Of a stretch of DNA of 64,000 nucleotides, positions 1 to 7,808 are shown in pieces; the first letter of the stretch is position 1, and every line of letters begins with the position of its first letter. The DNA is from Fuscovulum blasticum DSM 2131 (GTDB taxonomy: Bacteria > Pseudomonadota > Alphaproteobacteria > Rhodobacterales > Rhodobacteraceae). Under the pieces are notes generated by a model. That model did no database searches and was not told the DNA's origin. It saw only the letters and a program-made list of their open reading frames with translations. The stretch spans positions 62,001 through 126,000 of the forward strand of contig NZ_PZKE01000001.1 in assembly GCF_003034965.1 (NCBI RefSeq), read 5' to 3'. The translations under genes and the position numbers were made by a program.

Positions 1-58
1 GAAGCCCGCCACGCCACACCTCGGCCATGGGAACCGCGCCCTGATCCACCCTTGTCAT
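1..58 (-). CDS. Start of an asparaginase-like gene (partial, runs off the left edge)
   Basis: Only the first 19 codons are inside the window. Reading from ATG at 58, they give a short polar leader followed by MAEVWRGG. A leader ending in E-V/I-W-R-G-G is typical of the bacterial asparaginase II family (PF06089 type), whose members begin close to this motif. A good Shine-Dalgarno sequence, GGAGAGG, sits about 6 bases upstream of the ATG, which supports a real start. The gene is divergent from the IalB gene at 233. Family assignment rests on very few residues and is tentative. Confidence 0.5.
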   Translation of the reverse strand, partial: MTRVDQGAVPMAEVWRGGL

Positions 59-232
59 GCCGCCTCTCCGTCACAGATGTGCGATTTTCTGCCCATGGGG
101 CTTTCGCCCAATGGCCTTTTTCAGTAAAGCTGGAGTATCGGGTTCAGGACGCCTCTGCCAGCACGAACAAGGCCAAAGGCCGGGCAGCGCAGGGGCAAAG
201 AGGCAAAAGACAGCTTGGAGGCTGCGTCAGAC

Positions 233-757
233 ATGACTTCCGCCCTTCGCCGCGTGCTCTGCGCAGCCGCGTTCACCTTGGCCGCCACTGGCGTGGTTGC
301 CGCTCAGGAATCAACAAATCGGGTGGCGACGCTGACCGATTGGAACGTTTTTGTCGAGGAAAGCCCCAAGGAATGCTGGGGCGTGTCCAAGCCGAAGGAA
401 ACGGTCAACAGCCGCGATGGCAAGCCGGTCTCGGTGCGCCGCGGCGACATCCTGCTGTTCGTGACCTTCCGCCCCGGCAAACCCGGCGAGATCAGCTTTA
501 CCGGCGGCTACCCCTTCGCCAGCGGCTCGACCGTGAAGGTCACCATCGACGGTGGCAACAGCTTTGACCTGTTCAGCGATGGTGAATGGGCCTGGCCGGG
601 CAGCGCGGCGGATGATGCGGCGCTGCTCAAGGCGCTCAAGGCGGGCGGTAGCGCGGTGGTCAGCGCCCGGTCGGGCAAGGGCACCCAGACCAAGGACACC
701 TTCAGCCTGCGCGGCTTTACCGCCGCCATGGCCGATGCCGAGAAGCGCTGCAAGTAA
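233..757 (+). CDS. IalB-family (invasion-associated locus B) exported protein
   Basis: The 174-residue protein begins with a signal peptide (basic MTSALRR, hydrophobic stretch, likely cleavage after VVAA near residue 23). The mature part is a small beta-rich domain with one cysteine in ECWGVSKP near the start and another in the last three residues, the pattern of the IalB family, where these probably form a disulfide. IalB proteins are periplasmic or envelope-associated; the name comes from Bartonella, but most alphaproteobacteria carry copies with no known role in invasion. ATG 233 was preferred over an in-frame TTG at 215 because it gives a normal signal peptide; GGAGG lies 12 bases upstream. 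The gene is monocistronic, with a terminator at 787-817. Confidence 0.85.
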   Translation: MTSALRRVLCAAAFTLAATGVVAAQESTNRVATLTDWNVFVEESPKECWGVSKPKETVNSRDGKPVSVRRGDILLFVTFRPGKPGEISFTGGYPFASGSTVKVTIDGGNSFDLFSDGEWAWPGSAADDAALLKALKAGGSAVVSARSGKGTQTKDTFSLRGFTAAMADAEKRCK

Positions 758-786
758 GCCGCAGCCTGCGACCGGCCTGTAGATTT

Positions 787-817
787 GCGCCCCGGCTTCC
801 GGGGCGCTTTCGTTTTT
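787..817 (+). terminator. Rho-independent terminator after the IalB gene
   Basis: A perfect 9-bp stem (GCGCCCCGG / CCGGGGCGC) with a 3-base loop at 787-807 is followed by TTTCGTTTTT. It starts 30 bases after the IalB stop codon and lies before rlmN. Confidence 0.85.
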
Positions 818-888
818 CGGGGGAATCATCTATATCCCCGCCATCCGCCAGATCGCCTGTGACAAGGCCCGAACCGAAAGATCTGCCC

Positions 889-2067
889 ATGACCGCCCCG
901 ATCACGCAAGACGTGCTGACCCTGCCGCGCAAGCTGCCCGACACCGGGCGGACCAACATCGTCGGCCTGACGCGCCCGCAACTGCGCGAGGCGCTGATCG
1001 CCGCTGGCACGCCGGAAAAGCAGGCGAAGATGCGCGTGGGCCAGATCTGGCAATGGGTCTATTACTGGGGTGTCCGCGATTTCACCGCGATGACCAACCT
1101 GGCCAAGGACTATCGCGCCCTTCTGGCCGAGCGGTTCGAGATCGCGCTGCCGCAGATCGTGACGCGCCAGATCAGCGCCGACGGCACCCGCAAATACCTG
1201 CTGCGCATCGCCGGCGGGCATGAGGTGGAAACCGTCTATATCCCCGAGGAAGGCCGCGGCACCCTGTGCATCAGCAGCCAGGTCGGCTGCACGCTGACCT
1301 GTTCCTTCTGCCACACCGGCACGCAGAAACTGGTGCGCAACCTGACCGCGGGCGAAATCGTCGGCCAGGTCATGGTGGCGCGCGATGATCTGGGCGAATG
1401 GCCGGAACCGGGCGAAGGCAGCACGGGTGAACGCCTGATCTCGAACATCGTGCTGATGGGCATGGGTGAGCCGCTGTACAATTTCGACGCGGTGCGTGAT
1501 GCCATGGGCGTGGTCCGCGATGACGAGGGGATTGCCCTTGGCCGCCGCCGCATCACCCTGTCGACCAGCGGCGTGGTGCCGGAAATTGCCCGTTGCGCCG
1601 AGGAAATCGGCTGCCAGCTTGCGATCAGCTTCCATGCCACCACTGACGAGGTGCGCGACCAACTGGTGCCAATCAACAAGCGCTGGAACATCAAGACCCT
1701 GCTGGACACCCTGCGCGACTATCCGCGCCTGTCGAACAGCGAACGGATCACCTTTGAATATGTCATGCTGAAAGGCGTGAACGACAGCGACGCCGACGCG
1801 CGCCGTCTGGTCAAGCTGATTGCCGGCATCCCGGCCAAGATCAACCTGATCCCGTTCAACGAATGGCCCGGCAGCCCCTACCAACGGTCGGACTGGGGGC
1901 GGATTGAGGCCTTCGCCGACATCATCTACAAGGCGGGCTATGCCAGCCCCATCCGCACGCCGCGCGGCGAAGACATCATGGCCGCCTGCGGCCAGTTGAA
2001 ATCAGCCACCGAACGGGCGCGGAAACCGGCGCGCGAAGTGGCGGCCGAGGCGGGGCTTCCGGCCTGA
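889..2067 (+). CDS. rlmN: Dual-specificity 23S rRNA A2503 / tRNA A37 C2-methyltransferase RlmN
   Basis: This radical-SAM enzyme makes 2-methyladenosine at A2503 of 23S rRNA and at A37 of some tRNAs. The 392-residue protein carries the radical-SAM motif CTLTCSFC (CxxxCxxC) at about residue 138, preceded by CISSQVGC as in RlmN/Cfr proteins. Further family features are [14 protein letters not shown], the SFHATTDE segment and ending signals around the C-terminal AACGQL, which holds the cysteine that is methylated during catalysis. ATG 889 has a GAAAG-type ribosome site; a GTG at 859 would add 10 residues without support. It follows the IalB terminator and is probably transcribed alone. Confidence 0.95.
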   Translation: MTAPITQDVLTLPRKLPDTGRTNIVGLTRPQLREALIAAGTPEKQAKMRVGQIWQWVYYWGVRDFTAMTNLAKDYRALLAERFEIALPQIVTRQISADGTRKYLLRIAGGHEVETVYIPEEGRGTLCISSQVGCTLTCSFCHTGTQKLVRNLTAGEIVGQVMVARDDLGEWPEPGEGSTGERLISNIVLMGMGEPLYNFDAVRDAMGVVRDDEGIALGRRRITLSTSGVVPEIARCAEEIGCQLAISFHATTDEVRDQLVPINKRWNIKTLLDTLRDYPRLSNSERITFEYVMLKGVNDSDADARRLVKLIAGIPAKINLIPFNEWPGSPYQRSDWGRIEAFADIIYKAGYASPIRTPRGEDIMAACGQLKSATERARKPAREVAAEAGLPA

Positions 2068-2173
2068 CGCCACCGCGCTTGGCAAGCGGTGCATCGGGTA
2101 TTTGGGCCAAGATGAAGTTCATGCTTTGTTTTCTTTTCTGGCGTGGGACCGCCGGGGCTGCTAGCCTGCGCGC

Positions 2174-3376
2174 ATGACTCTGCCGCTGATCCCGAACACC
2201 ACCGCCCGCCGCCTGTTCCTGGACCGCCATGCCCTGGCCGAAGCCCCCGTGGGCGCGGCAAAGGGGGCGGCGCTGGCCGGGCTGATCGACCGTATCGGCT
2301 TCGTGCAGGTGGACAGCATCAACACCGTCGAACGGGCGCATCACATGATCCTGTGGTCACGCCGGCAAAGCTATCAGCCGGCCGCGCTGAAGCGGCTGGT
2401 CGAGCGCGACCGCGCGCTGTGGGAACACTGGACCCATGATGCCAGCGTGCTGCCGATTTCGGTCTATGGGCATTGGAAGCACCGCTTCAACCGCGACCGG
2501 CAGCGGCTGGTTGACCGCTGGACCGGCTGGCAGCGCGACGGGTTCCACCACAAGTTCGACGAGGTGCTGAAGCGGGTGGCTGACGGTGGCCCGGTCAGCA
2601 GCGGCGACGTGGGCGAAGGGGAAGAGCGCGGCAAGGGCGGCTGGTGGGACTGGCACCCGTCAAAGGCGGCGCTGGAATACCTGTGGCGAGTGGGCGATCT
2701 GGCCGTTTGCCACCGCGACGGGTTCAAGAAGGTGTATGACCTGACCGAACGCGTCATCCCCGAAGCGGCGCGACGGGCCGACCCCGCGCCCGGGGAAACA
2801 CTGGACTGGGCCTGTTCCAGCGCGCTGGACCGGCTGGGTTTTGCCACCAGCGGCGAATTGGCGGCCTATTGGGCGCTGGTTGGCCCCGACGAGGCCAAGG
2901 CCTGGACACGCGAGGCCCTGGCCCGCGGCACGGTGATCGAGGCCGAGGTCGAAGGCTGGACCGGCACCCGCCGCAAGGTGGTGACACGGCCCGAAACGCT
3001 GAACATCGTGCCGCCGGCCCCACCCACCCGGCTGCGGGTTCTGTCGCCCTTCGACCCGGCGCTGCGCGACCGCAAGCGGGCCGAGTTCCTGTTCGGCTTC
3101 TTCTACCGGATCGAGGTGTTCGTGCCCGAACCGGAACGGCAATACGGCTATTACGTCTTTCCGCTGCTGGAGGGCGACCGGCTGGTCGGCCGGCTGGATG
3201 CCAAGGCGTTCCGCGACACGGCCACGCTGAAGGTGCGTGGCTTCTGGCCCGAACCTGGCGTCCGGCTGGGCACCGGCCGCCGCGCGCGGCTTGAGGCAGA
3301 GCTGGACCGACTGGCGCGCTTTGCCGGCTGTGATCGGGTCGAATATCTGCCGGGCTGGGAAAGGGCGGCGGCCTAA
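2174..3376 (+). CDS. YcaQ-family winged-helix DNA glycosylase
   Basis: The 400-residue protein belongs to the HTH_42 / YcaQ (AlkX) family of DNA glycosylases, which unhook interstrand crosslinks and remove alkylated bases. Near residue 43 it has VQVDSIN, the QxD form of the catalytic motif found in YcaQ, rather than the QxQ form of AlkZ proteins. It continues with ERAHHMILWSR and LWEHWTHDASVLP, which are strongly typical. The C-terminal winged-helix part contains RLRVLSPFDPALRDR and a DAKAFRD segment. The start ATG is 106 bases after rlmN. The stop codon overlaps the stop of the convergent GFA gene by 4 bases, so there is no space for a separate terminator. Confidence 0.88.
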   Translation: MTLPLIPNTTARRLFLDRHALAEAPVGAAKGAALAGLIDRIGFVQVDSINTVERAHHMILWSRRQSYQPAALKRLVERDRALWEHWTHDASVLPISVYGHWKHRFNRDRQRLVDRWTGWQRDGFHHKFDEVLKRVADGGPVSSGDVGEGEERGKGGWWDWHPSKAALEYLWRVGDLAVCHRDGFKKVYDLTERVIPEAARRADPAPGETLDWACSSALDRLGFATSGELAAYWALVGPDEAKAWTREALARGTVIEAEVEGWTGTRRKVVTRPETLNIVPPAPPTRLRVLSPFDPALRDRKRAEFLFGFFYRIEVFVPEPERQYGYYVFPLLEGDRLVGRLDAKAFRDTATLKVRGFWPEPGVRLGTGRRARLEAELDRLARFAGCDRVEYLPGWERAAA

Positions 3377-4143
3377 TCGCCCGCGCCGGGCCATTGTGGC
3401 AGCCCGTCGGTCAGCGCGTAGTAATCGCCCTTGTCAGCCACGAAGATATGGCCGGCCAACCGCCCGCCGGTCGGCGCCTCGATACAGCCCGCCTCAACCG
3501 AGAAGCTGCCATCGGCCGCGCGGAAAAACAGCGATGTGCCGCAACCGGGGCAAAAGCCGCGCCGCCCGCCACCCGGGGTGACATATTCAGCCAGATGCCG
3601 GGCCTGCCAATGCAGATCAGGTTCGCTGGCGTCAAAACTGGCCGCGTAATGCCCCGAGGTCTTGCGGCACTGGCGGCAGTGGCAGGCGGTGACTTCGCCC
3701 ATCGGGCCGGGCAGGGAAAAGCGGTTTGCGCCGCACAGGCAGGCGCCCTGCAGGACAGCAGGGGTGGTGGTCAGACGGGGCGGCGGGCCACCGGCGGGGG
3801 TGTAATAGTCGCCCGCGCCGGCATGAAAGATGCTGTCCGCGGTGGCCAGCCCGGTTTCCCCGTCCAGCGCGCCGGCGGCAAAGGACAGGCGATCCTCGCC
3901 TTCCGGCTGCCAGAACAGGAACGATCCGCAATGCCGGCAGAAGCCGCGTTGCGCGGCGGGGCTGGCGCGATACCAGACCAGACCGTCATCACGCGTCAGG
4001 CGAAAGCGATCGTGCGGAACCGAGGTTGCGGCCCAGAAATGCCCCGATTGCTTGCGGCATTGCCGGCAATGGCAATCAACCACATCGCGCAAGGGCGGGT
4101 CCACCTCAAAGGCGACGGCGCCGCAAAGGCAGGCCCCCTGCAT
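3373..4143 (-). CDS. Tandem-domain GFA-family zinc protein
   Basis: The 256-residue protein consists of two complete GFA (glutathione-dependent formaldehyde-activating enzyme-like, CENP-V) domains in a row. Each half begins QGACLCGA, continues with a CHCRQCRK motif and ends with a third C-x2-C pair (CRHCGS in the first, CPGCGT in the second). Each half therefore has its own set of zinc cysteines; most family members have a single domain of 120-160 residues. The role of GFA proteins in formaldehyde binding is disputed, so no reaction is assigned. ATG 4143 overlaps the msrC stop (TGATG), showing translational coupling; a GTG at 4146 is an alternative. Third gene of the ggt-msrC-GFA operon. Confidence 0.85.
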   Translation of the reverse strand: MQGACLCGAVAFEVDPPLRDVVDCHCRQCRKQSGHFWAATSVPHDRFRLTRDDGLVWYRASPAAQRGFCRHCGSFLFWQPEGEDRLSFAAGALDGETGLATADSIFHAGAGDYYTPAGGPPPRLTTTPAVLQGACLCGANRFSLPGPMGEVTACHCRQCRKTSGHYAASFDASEPDLHWQARHLAEYVTPGGGRRGFCPGCGTSLFFRAADGSFSVEAGCIEAPTGGRLAGHIFVADKGDYYALTDGLPQWPGAGD

Positions 4144-4595
4144 CACGCCGCATCCCGGAACACCGTGGCCAGCAGCGGCACCAGCCAGTCTTCATCGGCC
4201 TTGGTAAAGGCGGCGGGGGTGTTGCTGTCCAGATCCAGCACCCCCAGAAGCCGCCCCGCGCCGTTCCAGACCGGCAGCACCAGTTCGGACCGGGTGGTCG
4301 AGGAACAGGCGATGTGATCGGGGAAGGCGTCGACATCCGGCACGTTCTGCACCTGTCCGCTGCGGGCACAGGCGCCGCAGACCCCGCGCGAGAACGGGAT
4401 GACCAGACAGCCATGCCCACCCTGATAGGGCCCGATCTTCATCAGTTCGGGCGCAACGACCCGGTAGAACCCCGTCCAGTCGCTGAACGGATGGCGGGCG
4501 TGAATCTCGCAGGCCAGCGTGGCCATCAGCGCCACCGCATCGGTTTCCCCGTGGGTGAGCGCGAGAATTTCCTTCGTGGCAGTTTCGTAATCCAT
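4143..4595 (-). CDS. msrC: Free methionine-(R)-sulfoxide reductase (GAF-domain fRMsr)
   Basis: The 150-residue single-GAF-domain protein should reduce free L-methionine-(R)-sulfoxide with electrons from thioredoxin. All three cysteines used by the E. coli enzyme (Cys84, Cys94, Cys118) have counterparts here, in GGHGCLVIP, RGVCGACA and HIACSS, and the family pattern GPYQG...IP...GVCG is intact. The ATG follows the stop codon of the gamma-glutamyltransferase gene directly, with no spacer, and its own stop overlaps the start of the GFA gene, so the three genes form one tightly coupled operon. This placing links it to sulfur or thiol metabolism. Confidence 0.92.
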   Translation of the reverse strand: MDYETATKEILALTHGETDAVALMATLACEIHARHPFSDWTGFYRVVAPELMKIGPYQGGHGCLVIPFSRGVCGACARSGQVQNVPDVDAFPDHIACSSTTRSELVLPVWNGAGRLLGVLDLDSNTPAAFTKADEDWLVPLLATVFRDAA

Positions 4596-6167
4596 TCAAT
4601 ACCCCAAAGCGCAGCCGTCCTTGCGCGCATCAGACCCGCCGGTCAGCAGCCCGTCCTCTCCGATCAGGATTGCCTGTGCGCCGCCCAAGGGCGTGCCCGG
4701 AATCGTCACCGCATGGCCCATCCGCGCCAGCGCGGCACGGGTTTCGGCGGAATAGCCGCGCTCCACCTCAAAGCCTTTCGGTCCGGCAAAGCTGCGCGGC
4801 GCGTCGATGGCGGCCTGAAGCTCCATCCCGTAATCGACAAGGTTCGACACCAGCCGCGCATGGCCGGCCGGCTGATACTGCCCGCCCATCACGCCAAACG
4901 GCATGACGACACGGCCCCCGCGCCGCAGCATGGCCGGAATGATGGTGTGCATCGGCCGCTTGCCGCCGCCGGCCTCATTCGGGTGGCCGGGTGTCAGGCT
5001 GAACCCCGCGCCGCGGTTCTGGAAATTGATGCCGAACCGGGCCGAGGCAAGGCCCGAGCCGAAGCCCCAGAAGATGGAATAGATCAGCGACACCGCCATG
5101 CGGTCACGGTCAACCACGGTCAGATAGACGGTATCCTTGTGGATCGCCTCGGTCACCGGGGCAGGGTCGGGCATGGCGCGGTCAGGGTCGATCAGCGCGG
5201 CCAGGCGTGCGGCGGTTTCCGGCGCAAGCATATGGTCCAGCCGCGGCGCCGGATCGGCGATGAAGCGGTTGCGCGCGTCATAGGCCAGTTTGGCCGCCTC
5301 GGCCTCAAGATGGGCGCGCAGGTGGCCCATCGGGGGCAGCGATTTCAGGTCGAACCGCGACAGGATGTTCAGAAGCAGGATTGCCGTAGCGCCCTGCCCG
5401 TTCGGCGGGTGCTCCAACAATTCGACATCGCCATAGCTGCCGCCGATGGGGGCGCCCCAGGTGGCCTGGGTGGCGGCAAGTTCATCAGCGGTATGGCTGC
5501 CGCCAAGGGCGCGCAGCGAGGTGATCATGTCCTCGGCCACCTCGCCGGTATAGAAACCGTCGCGGCCCTGGCGGGCGATGCGGCGCAGCACTTCGGCCTG
5601 TCCGGGGGCGCGGAACACCTGGCCGGGCTGCAGCGCGGCGCCGTTCAGCGTGTAGAAGCGGATCGCGTCGCCTTGCAGCACCGGGGCATCCTCGGCCCAG
5701 TCATAGGCGGTGCGGGCCGCCACGGGGATGCCCTCATCCGCATAGCGGATGGCGGGGGCCAGCACCTGATCCAGCGGCAGGCGACCATGCGCCTGATGCA
5801 GTTGGCAAAACGCATCCACCGCGCCGGGCAGGGTGACGGCCTCAATACCATGGATGGGCATCTTCGCATGGCCGGCCCGCCGCAGCGTCTCGGCCGACAG
5901 GCCGGCCGGCGCGCGCCCCGAACCGTTCAGCGCCTGCACCTCTTCAGTTCCGGCGGGCTTGACCAGAACAAAGCAATCGCCCCCCAGCCCGCACATCTGC
6001 GGCTCGGCCACGTTCAGCACCATGGCGGCGGCAATGGCCGCATCCGCCGCGCTGCCGCCGGCTTTCAGGGTTTCAAGGGCGGTCAGGCTGGCCAGCGGGT
6101 GCGACGTGGCGGCCATGGCATTGGTCGCCAAAACGGCCGAACGGCCGGGAAGATGAAAATCGCGCAT
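4596..6167 (-). CDS. Gamma-glutamyltransferase family protein (probably cytoplasmic)
   Basis: The 523-residue Ntn-hydrolase precursor belongs to the gamma-glutamyltranspeptidase family, which cleaves glutathione and other gamma-glutamyl compounds. Typical features include GGSAADAAIAA, CGLGGDCF, the HPPNGQG segment, and the processing site KDTVYLTVVD, in which Thr346 should become the N-terminal nucleophile after self-cleavage. The C-terminal part has PFGVMGGQYQPAGH. There is no signal peptide, unlike the periplasmic E. coli enzyme, so the protein may act on cytoplasmic gamma-glutamyl substrates or be an acylase-type relative. It heads an operon with msrC and the tandem GFA gene. The ribosome site lies within a hairpin at 6170-6192. 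Confidence 0.88.
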   Translation of the reverse strand: MRDFHLPGRSAVLATNAMAATSHPLASLTALETLKAGGSAADAAIAAAMVLNVAEPQMCGLGGDCFVLVKPAGTEEVQALNGSGRAPAGLSAETLRRAGHAKMPIHGIEAVTLPGAVDAFCQLHQAHGRLPLDQVLAPAIRYADEGIPVAARTAYDWAEDAPVLQGDAIRFYTLNGAALQPGQVFRAPGQAEVLRRIARQGRDGFYTGEVAEDMITSLRALGGSHTADELAATQATWGAPIGGSYGDVELLEHPPNGQGATAILLLNILSRFDLKSLPPMGHLRAHLEAEAAKLAYDARNRFIADPAPRLDHMLAPETAARLAALIDPDRAMPDPAPVTEAIHKDTVYLTVVDRDRMAVSLIYSIFWGFGSGLASARFGINFQNRGAGFSLTPGHPNEAGGGKRPMHTIIPAMLRRGGRVVMPFGVMGGQYQPAGHARLVSNLVDYGMELQAAIDAPRSFAGPKGFEVERGYSAETRAALARMGHAVTIPGTPLGGAQAILIGEDGLLTGGSDARKDGCALGY

Positions 6168-6169
6168 GA

Positions 6170-6192
6170 AGGCTCCTGTTTGGAAGGAGCCT
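6170..6192 (-). promoter_or_regulatory. Hairpin hiding the ribosome binding site of the gamma-glutamyltransferase gene
   Basis: On the minus strand AGGCTCC (6192-6186) and GGAGCCT (6176-6170) form a perfect 7-bp stem with a 9-base loop. The second arm contains the AGGAG ribosome site, 2-3 bases before the ATG at 6167. Folding would block initiation, so the start may depend on unfolding or on an RNA or protein partner. Regulatory use is inferred. Confidence 0.45.
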
Positions 6193-6395
6193 ATGCGGGC
6201 GGCTGCAGTCTGCCAAGCTGAAGTCTGGGGAAGGCTGCGAACCCCGGCGCCGAAGTTGGGTGGGGGCTGTTACTCCGACGCCGGGGTGAAGCTAACAAGC
6301 AGCTACGGGTCGCGTGTGCCAAACGGCGCGGGCGCTTTTTGGCGCGGATTCCGGCGGGATTGTGGCATTTCCCTTGCGCTGTTGACGATCCCGGC
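6193..6395. other. Intergenic region with a long inverted repeat, possible structured RNA
   Basis: No open frame is convincing here. ACCCCGGCG at 6241-6249 and CGCCGGGGT at 6279-6287 form a perfect 9-bp inverted repeat around a 29-base centre rich in G on the plus strand. Neither side has a T-run, so it is not an ordinary terminator. It lies downstream of the anti-sigma kinase gene and upstream of the ggt operon on the minus strand. It could be an mRNA 3' structure, a 5' leader element or a small RNA; no known family was recognised. Confidence 0.35.
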
Positions 6396-6815
6396 TCAGC
6401 CGGCAGACTGTTCCGTGCGAAGGTGAAAGCACAGCCGGTTCAGTGAACCGCAGCGGTCATAACGCAGGTCAGAAGCAAGCGCGCGAATCAGGTGCCAGCC
6501 GAAACCGCCTTCGGCAAGTTCGCCCGGCGCCGGCAGGCGGTCTGGCGGCAGGCGATGGCCCGGCATCGGCCGTCCCTCATCTTCAACCCGCAGACACAGC
6601 CGGCCGGGTTCGCGCGCCACCCAAAGCCGGATCGGGCCGGGCCGGCCGGCATAGGCGTGTTCGGCGATGTTGTTCAGCACCTCGGCCAGCACGATTTCGG
6701 CATTGCTGCGGTCAACCATCGCCAGCCGGTCAAACGGCGGGCCTCGCAGCGCGCGACGCAACCCCTCGCGCACCGATTTCGCGCCGCTGGTCAGTTCAAT
6801 CGCCGTCTCGGCCAT
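6396..6815 (-). CDS. Anti-sigma factor serine kinase (RsbW/SpoIIAB-like ATPase)
   Basis: The roughly 139-residue GHKL ATP-binding protein resembles the anti-sigma switch kinases. Visible boxes are the N box AEVLNNIAEHAY, the G1 box VEDEGRPMP and the G2 box EGGFGWHLIRAL. Such kinases phosphorylate a partner STAS protein on serine and release or hold a sigma factor or another output. The partner is the STAS gene immediately upstream. ATG 6815 lies 19 bases after the STAS stop codon. A TTG at 6863 would overlap that gene by 29 bases and add 16 residues, and cannot be excluded. No sigma factor gene is nearby, so the target is unknown. Confidence 0.85.
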   Translation of the reverse strand: MAETAIELTSGAKSVREGLRRALRGPPFDRLAMVDRSNAEIVLAEVLNNIAEHAYAGRPGPIRLWVAREPGRLCLRVEDEGRPMPGHRLPPDRLPAPGELAEGGFGWHLIRALASDLRYDRCGSLNRLCFHLRTEQSAG

Positions 6816-6834
6816 CGTGAACTGCGCCCATCCG

Positions 6835-7170
6835 TCAGCCGGCCTGCCGAAGGCCAGCCTCAAGTCCGCGATGAATGGTGAAGATCGTATCCATCCGGGT
6901 CAGCCGGAACACCTTTTCCACTGTGGGCGTCAGCCCCGCCAGTTCCAGCGGACGATCCGGCGCCAGCAGTTTCATGACCGCGACCACAGCCCCCAGCCCC
7001 GACGAATCGAGGAAATGCACCCTGGCAAGATCCAGGATCACCCGCGCCGACGGCACCGCCGTCAGGTCGCGCATCCGTTCCTTGAACTGGATGGCGGCGG
7101 CGGCATCAATCCTGTCGTCCAGTGCGCGAATAACCAGGGTCGTGCCCTGCATGGTGGATTCAAGCTGCAT
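6835..7170 (-). CDS. STAS-domain anti-anti-sigma factor
   Basis: The 111-residue single STAS domain protein has the phospho-switch segment HFLDSSGLGAVV near residue 55. The serine in DSSGLG is the site that a partner kinase normally phosphorylates in RsbV/SpoIIAA proteins. Unphosphorylated protein would bind the kinase and free its target. The gene lies directly upstream of the RsbW-like kinase on the same strand, the usual two-gene arrangement. The start codon ATG 7170 is followed by a second Met at codon 7 (MQGTTLVIR), which matches the domain start more closely and is a possible alternative. Confidence 0.88.
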   Translation of the reverse strand: MQLESTMQGTTLVIRALDDRIDAAAAIQFKERMRDLTAVPSARVILDLARVHFLDSSGLGAVVAVMKLLAPDRPLELAGLTPTVEKVFRLTRMDTIFTIHRGLEAGLRQAG

Positions 7171-7241
7171 GTCCTTGCCCCTTGTTGCAACGGGGCAAGG
7201 CTAGGACCGAAGCGTTAGCAAGCCGTAAGCGCGGGCCTGCT

Positions 7242-7568
7242 TCAGTTCAGGTTGAAGGTCAGCGGATAGCGGCCATCCTCGAAATCGCCGAACAGGTCAG
7301 GCACATCGGGATGGTCGATCGGTTCGCCGGTCTCGTCGGGCACAAGGTTCTGTTCCGACACATAGGCGACGTAATAGCTTTGCTCGTTCTCGGCCAGCAG
7401 GTGATAGAAGGGCTGGTCCTTGGACGGGCGGCTGTCTTCGGGGATGTTCTCATACCATTCATCGGTGTTCGAGAACATCGCGTCCACATCGAAAACGACA
7501 CCACGAAACGGATGCTTCCGATGACGGAGCACCTGCCCGATGTGATATTTTGCATGTGTGGTCTGCAT
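7242..7568 (-). CDS. hspQ: Heat shock protein HspQ (hemimethylated-DNA-binding YccV domain)
   Basis: The 108-residue protein begins MQTTHAKYHIGQVLRHRKHPFRG, split here only by description, and contains DQPFYHLLAENEQ and AYVSEQNLVPD, which are the YccV/HspQ core. In enterobacteria HspQ destabilises mutant DnaA and acts as a Lon specificity factor. ATG 7568 is chosen because it matches the usual N-terminus and is preceded by GGAGGG about 10 bases upstream; in-frame ATG 7586 and GTG 7622 are further upstream and would add unmatched residues. The gene is monocistronic and divergent from the lipoprotein gene at 7809. No clear heat-shock promoter was identified. Confidence 0.9.
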   Translation of the reverse strand: MQTTHAKYHIGQVLRHRKHPFRGVVFDVDAMFSNTDEWYENIPEDSRPSKDQPFYHLLAENEQSYYVAYVSEQNLVPDETGEPIDHPDVPDLFGDFEDGRYPLTFNLN

Positions 7569-7808
7569 CCCGATGGGGCCCTCCATGCCCGATAAATAGG
7601 CTTGGGCGGCCGTAATGTCCACCGGATCACCTGTTCAGCACCCGGTTGTGCCGGAAACAGTCTGTGACCGCGCAAGCATCGTTCGCCCCATGAAACGGCG
7701 CCTTGCTCGCGCATATCTGATCGCAAACGCAAGGTATGAAAGGTTTTCTCCGGCGCGTCTTTGCGTTAGACTTGGACAAAAGAAAGAACAAAACCGCACG
7801 AGGGGCAA

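Noticed and set aside
2070-2090. Terminator after rlmN
   Set aside because: The possible stem near CGCTTGGCAAGCG is short and bulged, and T-rich sequence comes only about 30 bases later.
3726-6221. A long plus-strand open frame (831 codons) opposite the GGT operon
   Set aside because: Its product is rich in Arg, Gly, His and Gln with no domain; it is the antisense shadow of GC-rich ggt, msrC and GFA genes, whose motifs are intact.
6193-6395. tmRNA, 6S RNA or a known riboswitch in the ggt upstream region
   Set aside because: No tRNA-like arm, tag frame, 6S central bubble or riboswitch core could be matched; only an unassigned inverted repeat remains.
7623-7808. Heat-shock sigma promoter for hspQ
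   Set aside because: CTTG-type elements occur, but no -10 partner at a suitable spacing was convincing.
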